Below, piece by piece: positions 44,101-54,297 of a stretch of DNA of 64,000 nt. Both the position numbers and the translations under genes were made by a program. Each line of letters starts with the position of its first letter. Position 1 is the first letter of the stretch. The notes beneath the pieces were generated by a model that saw nothing but the letters and a program-made list of their open reading frames with translations, was not told the DNA's origin and did no database searches. Location: contig NC_071331.1 in assembly GCF_010183535.1 (NCBI RefSeq), positions 23,994,001 to 24,058,000 of the forward strand, written 5' to 3'. The stretch comes from Caenorhabditis remanei (taxonomy: Eukaryota; Nematoda; Chromadorea; Rhabditida; Rhabditidae).

Positions 44101-46723
44101 TTTTAAAACGTCCCTATTCGAACCGCTTATTAACACGGCACACGTCTTACTACCGCGCTCTAACGAAACGCCCTTAAAAATGTCTCTTTTTCTCTGAGTC
44201 TCTCGATTTCGCACACTCTTTTCATTGGTTTCGATAGAGCGCTGTTGTAAAAACTGTGCTTTCCTAATTCTAGAAAACTTTCTCGGTTCTAAACCGTCCC
44301 AGTGGTTTCAAAACGTCCCCCTCCCGTTTTCAGGCATGCGAAGACACCGCATGTGCCAACAACTCGTCCTCCGATCTCGACACCACATGCCGTTGCTTCT
44401 ACAATCTGGAGCACAAACTCAACAACATTGTCCAAATAACTCTCTACAATATGGGTCTCGGCGGGGCGATGGGCACCGGTTACGCCCATCCGTTCCATCT
44501 ACACGGTCATCACTTTTACGTGATGAAAGTGGGATGGCCGACGTACAATGAGACAGGATTCATTGATCAAATGAATCAGGATATCGATTGTGATGGACCC
44601 GATGTGAGTTGTAATGGGAAGAAGTGGAGGAAGAAGGAGTGGTTGGGCGGAGCGTTGGAGGGAATGAATGTGAAGAATCCGACGAAGAGGGATACGATCA
44701 CGTTGCCGGTTGGAGGATATATCACTATAAGGTTGGTTTTGGGGGACATTTTTTCGCTTAAAATCGATAGTTTTGAAGAAAAATCGCATTTTCTGAAGGA
44801 AAATCAGTGTTTTAGGAGTAAATAGCATACTTGCAAACCGGGCCGGCTCGTAACTCGCTTCAAACTCAATATTATGAGCTCAAAAATACACCAAAATGTA
44901 GATCTCAGCGAGTTCTATGTCCTTGACTTACTACGGACCGAATGGCTGTTCGTTAATGTACCGCGGGCCGGGCTAGAAAGGCTTATTTGGCCATTTTCGC
45001 GTTTTTTGGCACTTTTTCCCGGCCTGCGGTGCATTAACGAATAGCCATCCGGCCCGTAGTAGGTCACGGACATAGAACTCGCTGAGATCTACATTTTGGT
45101 ATATTTTTGAGCTCATAATATTGAGTTTGAAGCGAGTTACGCGGCGGCTCGTGTTTGCAAGTATGCTAAATAATCACTGAAAAACAGCCTAAAATCGCAC
45201 ATCAGGTTACGGTTTTTCCAATTCTGTGCATTTTTGCGTCAAATCCAGGCTTGGTCGAGAAAAACTTTTCGGGAAAATCGAGAACGAAAAAATTTCTCGA
45301 AATTTTTTTTCGGGAAATCGAGTACTCGAAATTTTTCTCGAATTTTTTTTTCGGGAAAATCGAGAATTTTCGAGAAATTCGAGAATTTTGTCAAACTGAC
45401 TTCAAATGACTTAAAAATAACTATTTTTCGATAGATTTTATTTTTATTCATTAATGTATACTTGGTTTCACAGTTCGAGATTGGTACCCCATCAATTAAA
45501 CGTTTTGCTGGAGAAACATCAGTTTCGAAAAACTTTCAGCACTCAATAGTTTTCTATTTTGGAGCACCGTTAATGAAAATTGAGAAGTATTTTGTTCAAA
45601 AACAACAAAAAATCGGTTGAAACCCTGTAAAAATAAATGGAAAATTTCGAACTTTTGAATATTACTGTTACAAAAAATTTCCCGATTTTCTCGAAATTTT
45701 TCGGGAAATTTCCCGTCGGGAAAAATTCCCGAAAATTTTTTTCGAGAAAATTCCCGGTCGGGAAAAATTCTCGAAAAAATGTTTCGGGAAAATTCTCGTC
45801 GGGAAATTTTCCCGAAAAAAGTCGGGAAAACCGAGAAATCGAGTATCCCGATTTCCCGACCTCGACCAAGCCTGGTCAAATCGGATGTACTGTGAAAAAA
45901 TTAAGGTTTCGCAAGGAAATGCAAGTGCGGCAGAGAGTTGTGGGCGGAGCTTAAACTGCAAACCAATAAAATTTCCAGCTGTATATTCGCACATTTTTCA
46001 TGCTTAATCAATTAAAACACGAATTTATCTTGAAATTCAGTGTTGCTTGTTGAAAAAGAAGCTGGAGTTCCACCACTTGCAGTCTAAGCTCCGCCCACAA
46101 CTCCCTGCCGCTCTTGCGTTTCGGCCCAACTTCACTTTTTTCACAGCATTCCGGATTTTTTTTTCATAAATTCCGGAAAATTCGGACAGAAACCAATGAA
46201 ATCAGAGGAAAATTCAGAAATTCCGGTGATAATTTTTCAAAGACCGGGCCTGATTATACTTTTCTGAATCCCCGAGTCACACTGATTCTAAAAATATATA
46301 AAAATTTTGGGATTAGGATTGAATTTTCCACAGTTTTTAGGCTCTTTACCGTGAAAAATCACTTTAAAGTCAGTTTTTTGGATACTGGCGCGCCATTTAC
46401 GCGTTTTCAAAGCTCCAAAATGTGCTGAGAGCGACGGTTTCATGCTAAGCTTTTCCAGATTCCGTGCGACAAACCCCGGCTGGTGGTTCGCCCATTGTCA
46501 CCTGGAACTCCATCTGATGGGCGGTACCGGGTACGCGTACAGAGTGGGTAACCACAATGAGATCTACATGCCGCCTGACAACTTCCCCAAGGATTGTGGC
46601 GTGTTTAAAGTGAATAAATTGCCGGAATTACGTTTGCCAACTCAGAATTCTACAGTAATCTCTAGATTTATGTTTTTGAGTTTATGGATGGTGTTGGTTA
46701 TTAATTGGTTTTTGAATTTTTAA
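38149..46723 (+). CDS. Multicopper oxidase (laccase/ferroxidase-like)
   Basis: Thirteen exons: 38149-38256, 38410-38517, 38563-38717, 40311-40570, 40619-40713, 40777-40897, 41594-41716, 42366-42483, 42554-42752, 43289-43470, 43516-43623, 44334-44731 and 46459-46723. All phases agree, giving about 710 residues. There is a signal peptide (MRALLPLILISLAALIPVSNG) and a hydrophobic C-terminus, so the protein is secreted or membrane-tethered. The copper ligands are complete: HVHG and HWYHGH in exon 4, HPFHLHGHH in exon 12 and HCHLELHLMGG in exon 13. The residue ten after the Cys, where type-1 sites carry Met, Leu or Phe, is Thr. It probably oxidises phenols or iron outside the cell. C. elegans F21D5.3 is the syntenic counterpart. 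Two hAT-like elements lie in the last intron. Confidence 0.93.
38718..40310. repeat. Intron 3 of the oxidase: dense GAAACGTC motif
   Basis: Strings such as TTGCGAAACGTC, GACGTTTCGCAAC and CGAAACGTCT recur dozens of times in both orientations across this 1.6-kb intron, mixed with GGTTTTGAAACG and CCGTTTTAAAAC. The same motif family fills intron 11 (43624-44333) and occurs in intron 1. It is not obvious elsewhere in the window. Confidence 0.8.
40991..41149. mobile_element. Foldback element, copy 1
   Basis: The left arm ATTCGTGATCTCCATGCAAT continuing to CCCATATCGAC is matched by its inverse complement at the right. The arms are about 47 bp. The centre contains GCCACGCGGCGCGGTC. It is repeated next door at 41278-41443. 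Confidence 0.8.
41278..41443. mobile_element. Foldback element, copy 2
   Basis: Same arms and centre as the element at 40991-41149, and followed by the same GAATCTGGTAATTTTAAGAT flank. That means a tandem duplication of about 290 bp rather than two independent insertions. Confidence 0.75.
42005..42310. repeat. Tandem repeat, about 160-bp units, oxidase intron 7
   Basis: Two diverged units share CATAACTTTT, AATGTAGTC(T/C)TT, ACAAAA, ACTAAATT-like and AAAG(T/C)TATTTTG strings. A related form occurs at about 37500-37620. Confidence 0.55.
42741..43290. repeat. Repeated copies of the exon 9 end and its donor
   Basis: AAGACTGCGCGTGAGTTTCAGACAA at the end of exon 9 is echoed at about 42966 (AAAACAGCGCGTGAGTTCC), 43054 (AAGACCCCGCGTGATTTC) and 43186 (AAGACCGCGTTAGTTTCAGG). 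Each is followed by a GGTAATTAAG(A/G)GCAATTA unit. The intron is therefore built from several decayed tandem copies of an exon-intron boundary. Confidence 0.75.
43624..44333. repeat. Intron 11 of the oxidase: GAAACGTC motif and internal duplication
   Basis: GACGTTTCGAAACCGAAAAT-type strings are frequent up to about 43980. Two copies of CGCTTATTAACACGGCACAC with CTACCGCGCTCTA follow near 43980 and 44120, and TTCTCGGTTCTAAACCGTCC occurs near 44072 and 44281. Confidence 0.7.
44826..45165. mobile_element. 340-bp long-armed foldback element
   Basis: The left end CATACTTGCAAACCGGGCCG and its inverse at the right start nearly perfect inverted arms of about 150 bp, with matching GTAGATCTCAGCGAG and GAGCTCA strings. 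The centre has CCGCGGGCCGGGC. Flanks share TAAATA, but an 8-bp duplication is imperfect. The terminal bases resemble those of the element at 53922-54297. It lies in the last intron of the oxidase. Confidence 0.85.
45246..45874. mobile_element. 629-bp hAT-like element with CGGGAAA/TCGAGAA arrays
   Basis: The ends CAGGCTTGGTCGAG and CTCGACCAAGCCTG are perfect 14-bp inverted repeats. GTCAAATC flanks both sides (45238-45245 and 45875-45882), an exact 8-bp duplication. Subterminal regions on both sides are packed with short motifs such as TCGGGAAA, CCCGAAAA and TTCTCGA, dense in palindromes. The centre is A/T rich and I see no coding exon. Confidence 0.93.
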
Positions 46724-47500
46724 ATTAGACAATTATTGATTTATTATACATGATGCTATTGACATAATCATTCTATGAATTCGTTTGTATTATCCTTCTC
46801 TGTCTTCCAATTTCGACGGATCTTCACTTTCAGCCGTTTTATTTGTGTAGCATTGTCGCTTTACACTTATCGATTCTCCATCTCCGCTCTGAAATTATTT
46901 CACATTTCATTTTCAGCTATATCCACTGTATCCTCACCTGTAGTTATGCCAGCTCCAACGCAGCCAACTGTCCGTCGAATTCTTGTGTCATCGATGTGCG
47001 TCCGAGAGGTCCCAGCCAAGCATGAATTATCCAATTGAGCCATTAAACGAGTCACGTGAACCTCCATTATGGCTTCGTTCGTGCTTCGAAACTCTTTTCC
47101 GCCTTAAATAATCATTTTTAGACACACCTCTAATCACCGGAAAATGAAACAAATATGTTTCATATTGAAAACCTTTCGCTAAAAACGGAGAAACCTATGC
47201 TTTACTACTTGAAATTTGGCTTATTACAAAACTAGATAATGCGGGCGCTGTTATTGCTAAAAACGCATGCCCGGGTTGCAATAACTTTCTTGCGTCTCAT
47301 TGGCCGCCTCCGCCCCTTTTTGTGGACTAACTTTTCAAAACGCACCGTGTTCATCTGATTGAATTCCTCCAGTTTCCAGTTGCTTCATCAGCTGCATTCC
47401 TTCTGCTTTGTCTTCGTCTTCACCGTTCTATATTTTTAATCCTTAATTCGCTCATAAATCTAATCACCGGATCATTCCGCGTGGATGTAATCATTGCGAA
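46724..47500. other. Region downstream of the oxidase; weak small ORF
   Basis: A possible exon after a TTTTCAG at about 46911-46917 would encode a short Cys-bearing peptide ending at 47025 (four Cys in 35 residues, ending GPSQA). No start exon or signal peptide can be tied to it with confidence. The rest to 47500 has no supported gene. Confidence 0.25.
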
Positions 47501-47504
47501 TTGT

Positions 47505-48557
47505 GCGTGCAGAACCTACTCCTAAACGCATGGAACAGTAGACTAGCCACTGATCCGGAGTCGTTCCTAAGGACACGCGTGCGAAGACCTCCCGTAAGAG
47601 GATCTCCGACTTTGCGAACAGAGTTCGCGTATTTTCTGGGCGTACAGAACCTACTCCTAAACGCATGGAACAGTAGACTAGCCACTGATCCGGAGTCATT
47701 CCTAAGGGCACGCGTGCGAAGACCTCTCGTAAGAGGATCTCCGACTTTGCGAACAGAGTTCGCGTATTTTCTGGGCGTACAGAACCTACTCCTAAACGCA
47801 TGGAACAGTAGACTAGCCACTGATCCGGAGTCGTTCCTAAGGGCACGCGTGCGAAGACCTCTCGTAAGAGGTTCTCCGACTTTGCGAACAGAGTTCGTCT
47901 TATTTTCTGGGCGTACAGAACCTACTCCTAAACGCATGGAACAGTAGACTAGCCACTGATCCGGAGTCATTCCTAAGGGCACGCGTGCGAAGACCTCTCG
48001 TAAGAGGTTCTCCGACTTTGCGAACAGAGTTCGCCTTATTTTCTGGGCGTACAGAACCTACTCCTAAACGCATGGAACAGTAGACTAGCCACTGATCCGG
48101 AGTCGTTCCTAAGGGCACGCGTGCGAAGACCTCCCGTAAGAGGATCTCCGACTTTGCGAACAGAGTTCGTCTTATTTTCTGGGCGTACAGAACCTACTCC
48201 TAAACGCATGGAACAGTAGACTAGCCACTGATCCGGAGTCGTTCCTAAGGGCACGCGTGCTAAGACCTCTCGTAAGAGGTTCTCCGACTTTGCGAACAGA
48301 GTTCGCCTTATTTTCTGGGCGTACAGAACCTACTCCTAAACGCATGGAACAGTAGACTAGCCACTGATCCGGAGTCGTTCCTAAGGGCACGCGTGCGAAG
48401 ACCTCTCGTAAGAGGTTCTCCGACTTGCGAACAGAGTTCGCGTATTTTCTGGGCGTACAGAACCTACTCCTAAACGCATGGAACAGTAGACTAGCCACTG
48501 ATCCGGAGTCGTTCCTAAGGGAACGCGTGCGAAGACCTCTCGTAAGAGGATCTTCGG
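47505..48557. repeat. Satellite array, about 136-bp unit, eight copies
   Basis: Eight head-to-tail copies begin near 47505, 47640, 47776, 47912, 48048, 48185, 48321 and 48457. Each contains ACAGAACCTACTCCTAAACG, GAACAGTAGACTAGCCACTG, ATCCGGAGTC, ACGCGTGCGAAGACCTC and a perfect hairpin CCTCTCGTAAGAGG. Copies differ by only a few bases. The unit is not a multiple of three, so long open frames in the array are an artefact of composition. Confidence 0.93.
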
Positions 48558-50367
48558 CATCAAAAAAAGCTAGAGCGATTGTTGTAGACACTCATCATAG
48601 CCTTTTTCTTCAAGTTTTCGAGAACTATTGACGTCGGTTCTGAAAAATGTGAATGTTGTAAGACATTTGGGAAGAAACAAGAAAGATGATAAGAAAACAA
48701 AAGAGACAGTGAACATGAGATTAAAAAGCAGCCGAGAGCAAAAAAGTAGCAAAAACGGATATCAGAGGAGAAAAAACAACAGAACTTCAACGATTTAAAG
48801 CAAAAATGCAAAGTGTTCGGCTACAATGAGTATCGATCTACAAGAATATTTTATTTCAAAACTTTGCAGCCGACAAAAAGAGTTAAAGAAGCGGAACTCG
48901 GACGAAAACTCAAAGAATCGTGACAAAATGGGAAAAATTAGGAAAAAAAAAGGTAAAATTTGAGTGATTTCCAGTAAATTTCCACAAAAACGTTGATAAT
49001 CGCTGGATTTATCGAAACGAATCGAGTATTTACGGCAAAACTCGATTGACACATTTCTACACCAAAAACATCGATTTTTATAGCAAAATAACGCTTAAAA
49101 TTTCAAAAAACTTGCTGAAAAGTGAGTTTTCAAACAAAAATCGATTGAAAATGAGAAAACACGAGAAAACGCTCCAATACTTACAGCATCGCTCATCAGG
49201 CATTTCTAGACTAAAATTATCGATTTTTGAACTAAAAAAACGTTGAAAATCTCGAAAAACTGGTTCAAACACAATTTTTTATGGAAAAATCAGTCTTAAA
49301 TGAAGAAAAAAACATGAGAAACGGTCAAAAACTAGATAAATATCGATTTAAATATTTCTACGCGAAAATCTTCGATTTTTATACCAAAAGAACGCTCACA
49401 TCATCAAAAACCTGCTGAAAAATGAGTTTCTGTACGAAAAATCTTCTGAAAATGGAAAAAATGCGTGGAAAACACTCCAAAACTTGACAATATCGCTCTT
49501 CACACATTCTAGACCAAAATCAACGATTTTTATACCAAAGTAACGCTGAAAACCTCGAAAAACAATTTAAAAACTAAGATTTTTATTAAAAAACACTCAA
49601 AAACTCGAAAAAATAACAAAAAACCATTGAAAATTAAATTTGGCGCCTGAAACGAGAAACGCGCCATGCTTTTTGAAGGCGCGTTTCTCGTGCGCAGCGT
49701 TGGCGCAATTCTCGTGCGCAGCGTTGGCGCAATTCTCGTGCACGCGCCAAGTTTTATTTTTTATCGCTTTTTCGCCGGTTTTCGATGGTTTTTCGTGATT
49801 TTTTTCGAGTTTTTGTTGGTTTTATGAGGAAAAAGTGGGTAATTTATGCTCTAAATGGGTTTGCCGCGCGAAATTATGCTGAAAAATATAAAAAATAGTG
49901 AAAGTAGGGTAGAAAAGTGGTAGGTCTTGAAAATGTTGGTTTTCTATCGATTTTCAGGTGAATTTTATTGAAAAAATGTTATAAAATTGGAAAATTCAAG
50001 AGAATTAGGCAGAAAATCCGTTTTTTTCACTGAAAAATGTCGATTTTTTCACTTTTTCGAGTTCTTTTGGTATAAAAAATCATTTTTCAGCAGTTTTTCG
50101 TGATTTTTAGCGTCATTTTTGTATGAAAGTAGATAATTTTGGTCTAGAAGTAATTAAATCAATATTCCTCTAGTTTTTCTTCAATTTTGACTATTTTTCG
50201 TAGAAAAAATTCATCTAAACCTGTTTTTCGAGGTTTTCAGCGTTATTTTGGCAAGTTTCCGACAATTTCCGTCCGGAAACTCGATTTTTTTCAGATTTCC
50301 CTGCGAAAAATAAGAATTAATACAAAAATTAACAAATTTTCATTAAAAATCCACAAAAATCGCCGCC
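48558..50367. other. Intergenic, satellite to sulfotransferase-like gene
   Basis: A/T-rich DNA with many CGATTTTTATA(G/C)CAAAA-like strings and a short direct repeat of TTCTCGTGCGCAGCGTTGGC at about 49684-49760. No gene is supported. Confidence 0.5.
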
Positions 50368-53300
50368 TCAATACCATCCTTCCTTATAATCCCTGACTTC
50401 TGCCAATCTCAACTCGGGCAACGGCATTTTCAGCACCAAATAGTCCCAATAATACGTTTTTGTGAACAAATCGAGCACATCCGGCCGCGAATAGATATAT
50501 GTCGTGTAGAATTTGCTGATTTTCTCATAGGATGAGACGGAGTCGGCGAATATCGACTCGGCGTCGGGACGCTGGAATTTTGGAGCGAAAATTTGGCAAA
50601 AATTGGTTAAAACTCGAAAAAATTGACAATTTTGGGGCTAAAAGAATATAAATGGTAGAAAAAAAGCGGAAAAATTGATTAAAAACCCGAAATTTGAGAT
50701 TTTGAGTCGAAAAATGACTGAAAATGGAGGTTTGGATGCAAAAAATGGGATAATTTGGCCGGAAAAAAAAGAGATTTAACTAGAAAAATTGGGTTTTTTT
50801 TAGTTAAAAGATTGAGAATTTAAATGAAAATTCCAATTTTCCGCTTAAAAAGTGATTTTGAAACTGAAAAACTTGGTTTCTGACGCTTTTACCGTCAGAA
50901 ATTCGTTTAAACTTGAGATTTCAGCAATTTCCAGCGAAAACTGAGTCAGTTGATTGAAAATTGGCATTTTCAGATAGTAATATCATTTTTGGTATCAATT
51001 TCAGTTAAAAATGAGAATTTTCAGCCAAAAACCTATTTTTCCAACCCAAAATCCCAAAAAATCCCTTTTGCAACTGTAATTTGATGTTCAAACCTCGAAA
51101 ACCAGTGCAATTTCATTTTTTGTTGCCAAATTTGAGCCAAAATAATCAGAATTGTCTGGAAATGTGGCTAACAGTCTGAAATTTTAACCAAGACTCATTT
51201 TTTGAGTCGAAATGACCAAAATTGGCTGAAATAGACCAGAAACTCGTTATAAAACGGGATTTCTCGCTATATGAGACCGTTTCCAGCCAAAAATGCTCAT
51301 TTCCAATTGTAGTTTGATGCAGATTTGGTTTGAGACGCTTTTCCGGTTTATTTGTGACCGAATTTGAGTCAAATTGGGTAGAAATGGCTTGAAATTTGGC
51401 TAAAAGACTCATTTTTGAGTCAATATGACCAAAATTGGCTTAAATAGACTATTTGAGACGGTTTCCAGCCAATTCCCCGCTTACCTTCGCCTCAGCATAC
51501 GCTGGATTCGTTGGATTCGAGAATAGTGAGTGATCCACAAATTGGAATCTCTGATTCATTGATTCCATCTGACAGAACCAGTTTTGGGGCACAAATTTCA
51601 TTTGATCCTCGGTTACTGTCTTGTTTTTGGCGTAGAGTTGAGTGATCTCCGCGTAGATCTTCACGAGATAACAACGAAGGTCCAGACGGCAGTTGTAGCA
51701 CGGGCGGTCTTCTCTGGAATTAGGAAATTTCAGAAAATTCCTGATTTTCAGCGTGAAATGCTGAAAAATTCGTGATTTTTCACACATTTGAGCTGAAATT
51801 ATGCTCGAAATATCGCTATACCGGGAAACCGCTGAGACAACATTTTGCAGTTTGATTACTGTAGAAAAAAACGGCAAAATTCGTGATTTTTCACCAATTT
51901 GAGCTGAAATTATGCTCGAAACACTGGAAAACCGCTGAAACAGTGCTTTGCAGTTTGATTACGGTACAAAAACTGCAAAATTCGTGATTTTTCACTCACT
52001 TCAGCTGCTGAAACAAGACTTTGCAGTTTGGTTACTGTAATAAATCTTATAAATCGGCGATTTTCTTTTTCAAGAGGTGCTAAAACAATATTTTTGACAC
52101 AAAAATTGATTTTCAGCATCAAAAACAGCTAAAAACGTGATTTCTCACTGTTTTAGCTGATTTTCAGCATCAAAATCAGCTCTTTGAGCTCAATTGCTGT
52201 ATAAAGCATTCACCTCACACACGTATCCATATAGTGATCCACAAATCTCTCTATTGGATCCCTCCGTGCGAAGAGAATCTTCCAATCCGCGAAATTCCGA
52301 TCCAATTCTTGTTCTCTTTGTAGATCATCAAAATCAGAGAAGTATTGGAGAGAATCACTGTCACACGCTCTGACAATTGAGAAAGTTAGCTCCGCCCCTT
52401 TCAGTCATTAGAATGAAAATCTGTATGAAAAGACAGTCGTGGCCTAGGATCCGACCACTCGGCCATCGTGATATTTTACCACTAAAATGACGTCAGCTGG
52501 AAACGAGTGCTACCGTAATATTTTGGCGGGAAATTTGAATTTTTTTGGATTTTTCTATGTTGAATATCTTGAAAATCGAAAAATCCAATAAAATTCAAAT
52601 TTCCCGCCAAAATATTACTGTAGCACACATTTCAGCTGTGCGTCATTTTCGTTTCGTGATAAAATGTCACCATGGTCGAGTTGTCGGATTCTATGCCACG
52701 ACTGCATTTTATTCAGTTTTCCAAAAAAGATAAGCTCCGCCCACTTCTTGAGAAACACTCACGTCTCCTCATCGATTTTCTCCTGTAGACCACAGAGCAC
52801 TTGTTGACCGATAAAAGTGTCCGTCTCACAAACGGCGGTCTTCGATTTGGTGATTGCCTGGAAATAGTGAGGAAATAGTGAGGTTTCGAGGTTTTTACTG
52901 CTATTTCAGCACTCAAAAGGCTGAAAATCGCAATTTCTACAGTAACCGGACCAAAACTCAAATTTTGAGGTTTTACTGCCTAAAATTGCAATTCCAGCAC
53001 TCGAAAAGGCTGAAAATCGCAATTTCTACAGTAACCGGACTAAAACTCAAATTTTGAGGTTTTACTGCCTAAAATTGCAATTTCAGCACTCGAAAAGGCT
53101 GAAAATCCCAATTTCTACAGTAACCGGACTACAAGAAACGGTCGGGACACTTGAACTGTCCTGTATGCTTGAACTGCCTAAAATTACAGTTTCTGCACTC
53201 AAAAGACTTAAAAAGCTGAAAAATCACAATTTCTACGGTAATCGGACTCTGAAAACGGCATTTTTGCACTCACAGCCATCTTATTGGATACTTGAGCATA

Positions 53301-53516
53301 TGCTGGAATATTGGTATACGATTCGAATCGTTTCTCCTCTCCCTCATCGATCCAAAGAGAATTCGTGTCGACAATAAAGTCGAACACATCGGATTTCTCC
53401 AAATCGCGAGGTTCCACAGAATCGATTAATTTAGAATTAGAGAAGAATAGAAGTTTGATGAGAATCAGAAGGATCACGGTAATTATTAGAATTCGTTGAG
53501 TCGAGGGGGACCACAT
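50368..53516 (-). CDS. Type II membrane protein, carbohydrate sulfotransferase-like
   Basis: Exons 53516-53274, 52857-52763, 52369-52214, 51713-51485 and 50571-50368 total 927 nt, 308 residues, in phase throughout. Residues 8-26 form one membrane anchor, so the protein is probably Golgi-resident with a luminal catalytic part. The central region has the 3'-phosphate-binding-like RRDPIERFVDHYMDTC, then CYNC, LRCYL and PQNWFCQME, the Cys-spaced layout seen in the large nematode family with a Sulfotransfer_2 domain. I cannot find the usual KSMST-type 5'-phosphosulfate loop. The corresponding area reads ITKSKTAVCE, so activity is doubtful. The minus strand is opposite to its neighbours. Family assignment is from memory of the motif pattern. 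Confidence 0.75.
51760..52140. repeat. Tandem intronic repeat near sulfotransferase exon 4
   Basis: Three diverged units contain AATTCGTGATTTTTCAC, GAGCTGAAATTATGCTCGAA and TTTGCAGTTTGATTACTGTA. They lie in the intron between exons 3 and 4. Confidence 0.6.
52436..52703. mobile_element. Foldback MITE in the sulfotransferase-like gene
   Basis: The left arm (GTCGTGGCCTAGGATCCGAC and onward) is the diverged inverse complement of the right arm ending GGATTCTATGCCACGAC. Inner parts share CCGCCAAAATATTAC and its inverse. The arms are about 120 bp. No clear target duplication is visible. It lies in the intron between exons 2 and 3. Confidence 0.8.
52860..53245. repeat. Tandem repeat, about 85-bp units, intron 1
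   Basis: Four units share CTGCCTAAAATTGCAATT, CAGCACTCGAAAAGGCTGAA, and TTTCTACAGTAACCGGAC. Later units diverge. All lie within intron 1 of the sulfotransferase-like gene. Confidence 0.75.
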
Positions 53517-53559
53517 TTTGAGAGGGAGTACGGTAGCTTCTGGCCAGAAATCCTATTTG

Positions 53560-53900
53560 GATTACTATAGATCCAGGATCTATCCGATTCTGAGTAAACG
53601 GTATCTGGAGGGCGGGATACTGTAGCTACGAATAACCAGAAATCCTATGTGGAGTACTGTAGATCGATCTAGGATCTATCGATTCTCAAAAGCAGATTCT
53701 GAGTATACGGTAGCAATCGCTTGGAGGATACTGTAGTCAGATTCTGAATACTGTAACTACCAGGAATACTGTAACTACCAGGAATACTGTAGCTGCCAGG
53801 AATACTGTAGTTGGATTCTGAGTATACGGTAGCTGGGATACTGTAGTCGGATTCTGTAACTACCAGGAATACGGTATCTCACTCGTAGCTAAGCCTATGC
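53560..53900. repeat. GAATACTGTA repeats upstream of the sulfotransferase-like gene
   Basis: The strings ACCAGGAATACTGTAACT and TGGATTCTGAGTATACGGTA recur many times in the 340 bp upstream of the gene. If the promoter is here it is built from this repeat. Confidence 0.6.
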
Positions 53901-53921
53901 TAAACACAGAATCCGTTAGCC

Positions 53922-54297
53922 CAGACTTGCAAAATATCGGCCCGGCCCGGCTCGGCCCGTCGGCCCGGCCCGGCCCGGTCGGCCCGGAGTCAAAAAATGA
54001 GCACAACTTTTTCACAAAATTTTTCGAAATTTTTTGAAATTTTCGTCAAAAATAGTCAAAAATCCTATGTAAACTTGAGTTTTATCGATATGTAAAAACA
54101 TAGTCGAAAATTCGACTTTTTTGCGAAAAAAAACAAAAAATTTTCAAAAAAATTCAAAATTTCAAATTTTTGTACTGTGACCCGGGCCGACCGGGCCGGG
54201 CCGGGCCAGGCCGGGCCGGGCCGGGCCGGGCCGGGCCGGGCCGGTGAAAATTCTCAAATCGGCCCGGCCCGGCCCGGCCCGGCCCGTTGCAAGTATG
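53922..54297. mobile_element. 376-bp hAT-like MITE with GGCCCGG arrays
   Basis: The ends CAGACTTGCAA and TTGCAAGTATG are 11-bp inverted repeats with one mismatch. CGTTAGCC flanks both sides (53914-53921 and 54298-54305), a perfect 8-bp duplication. Arrays of GGCCCGGCCC fill both subterminal regions and the centre is A/T rich. It lies between the divergent sulfotransferase-like and PARG genes. Confidence 0.92.

Noticed and set aside
47505..48557. CRISPR array
   Set aside because: Regular spacing of about 136 bp, but the whole unit is repeated with no variable spacers, and the host is a eukaryote.
47472..48591. Open frames of 120-160 residues on both strands across the satellite
   Set aside because: The unit of about 136 bp lacks stops in several frames, so frames repeat in different phases. 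No start context, signal peptide or homology.
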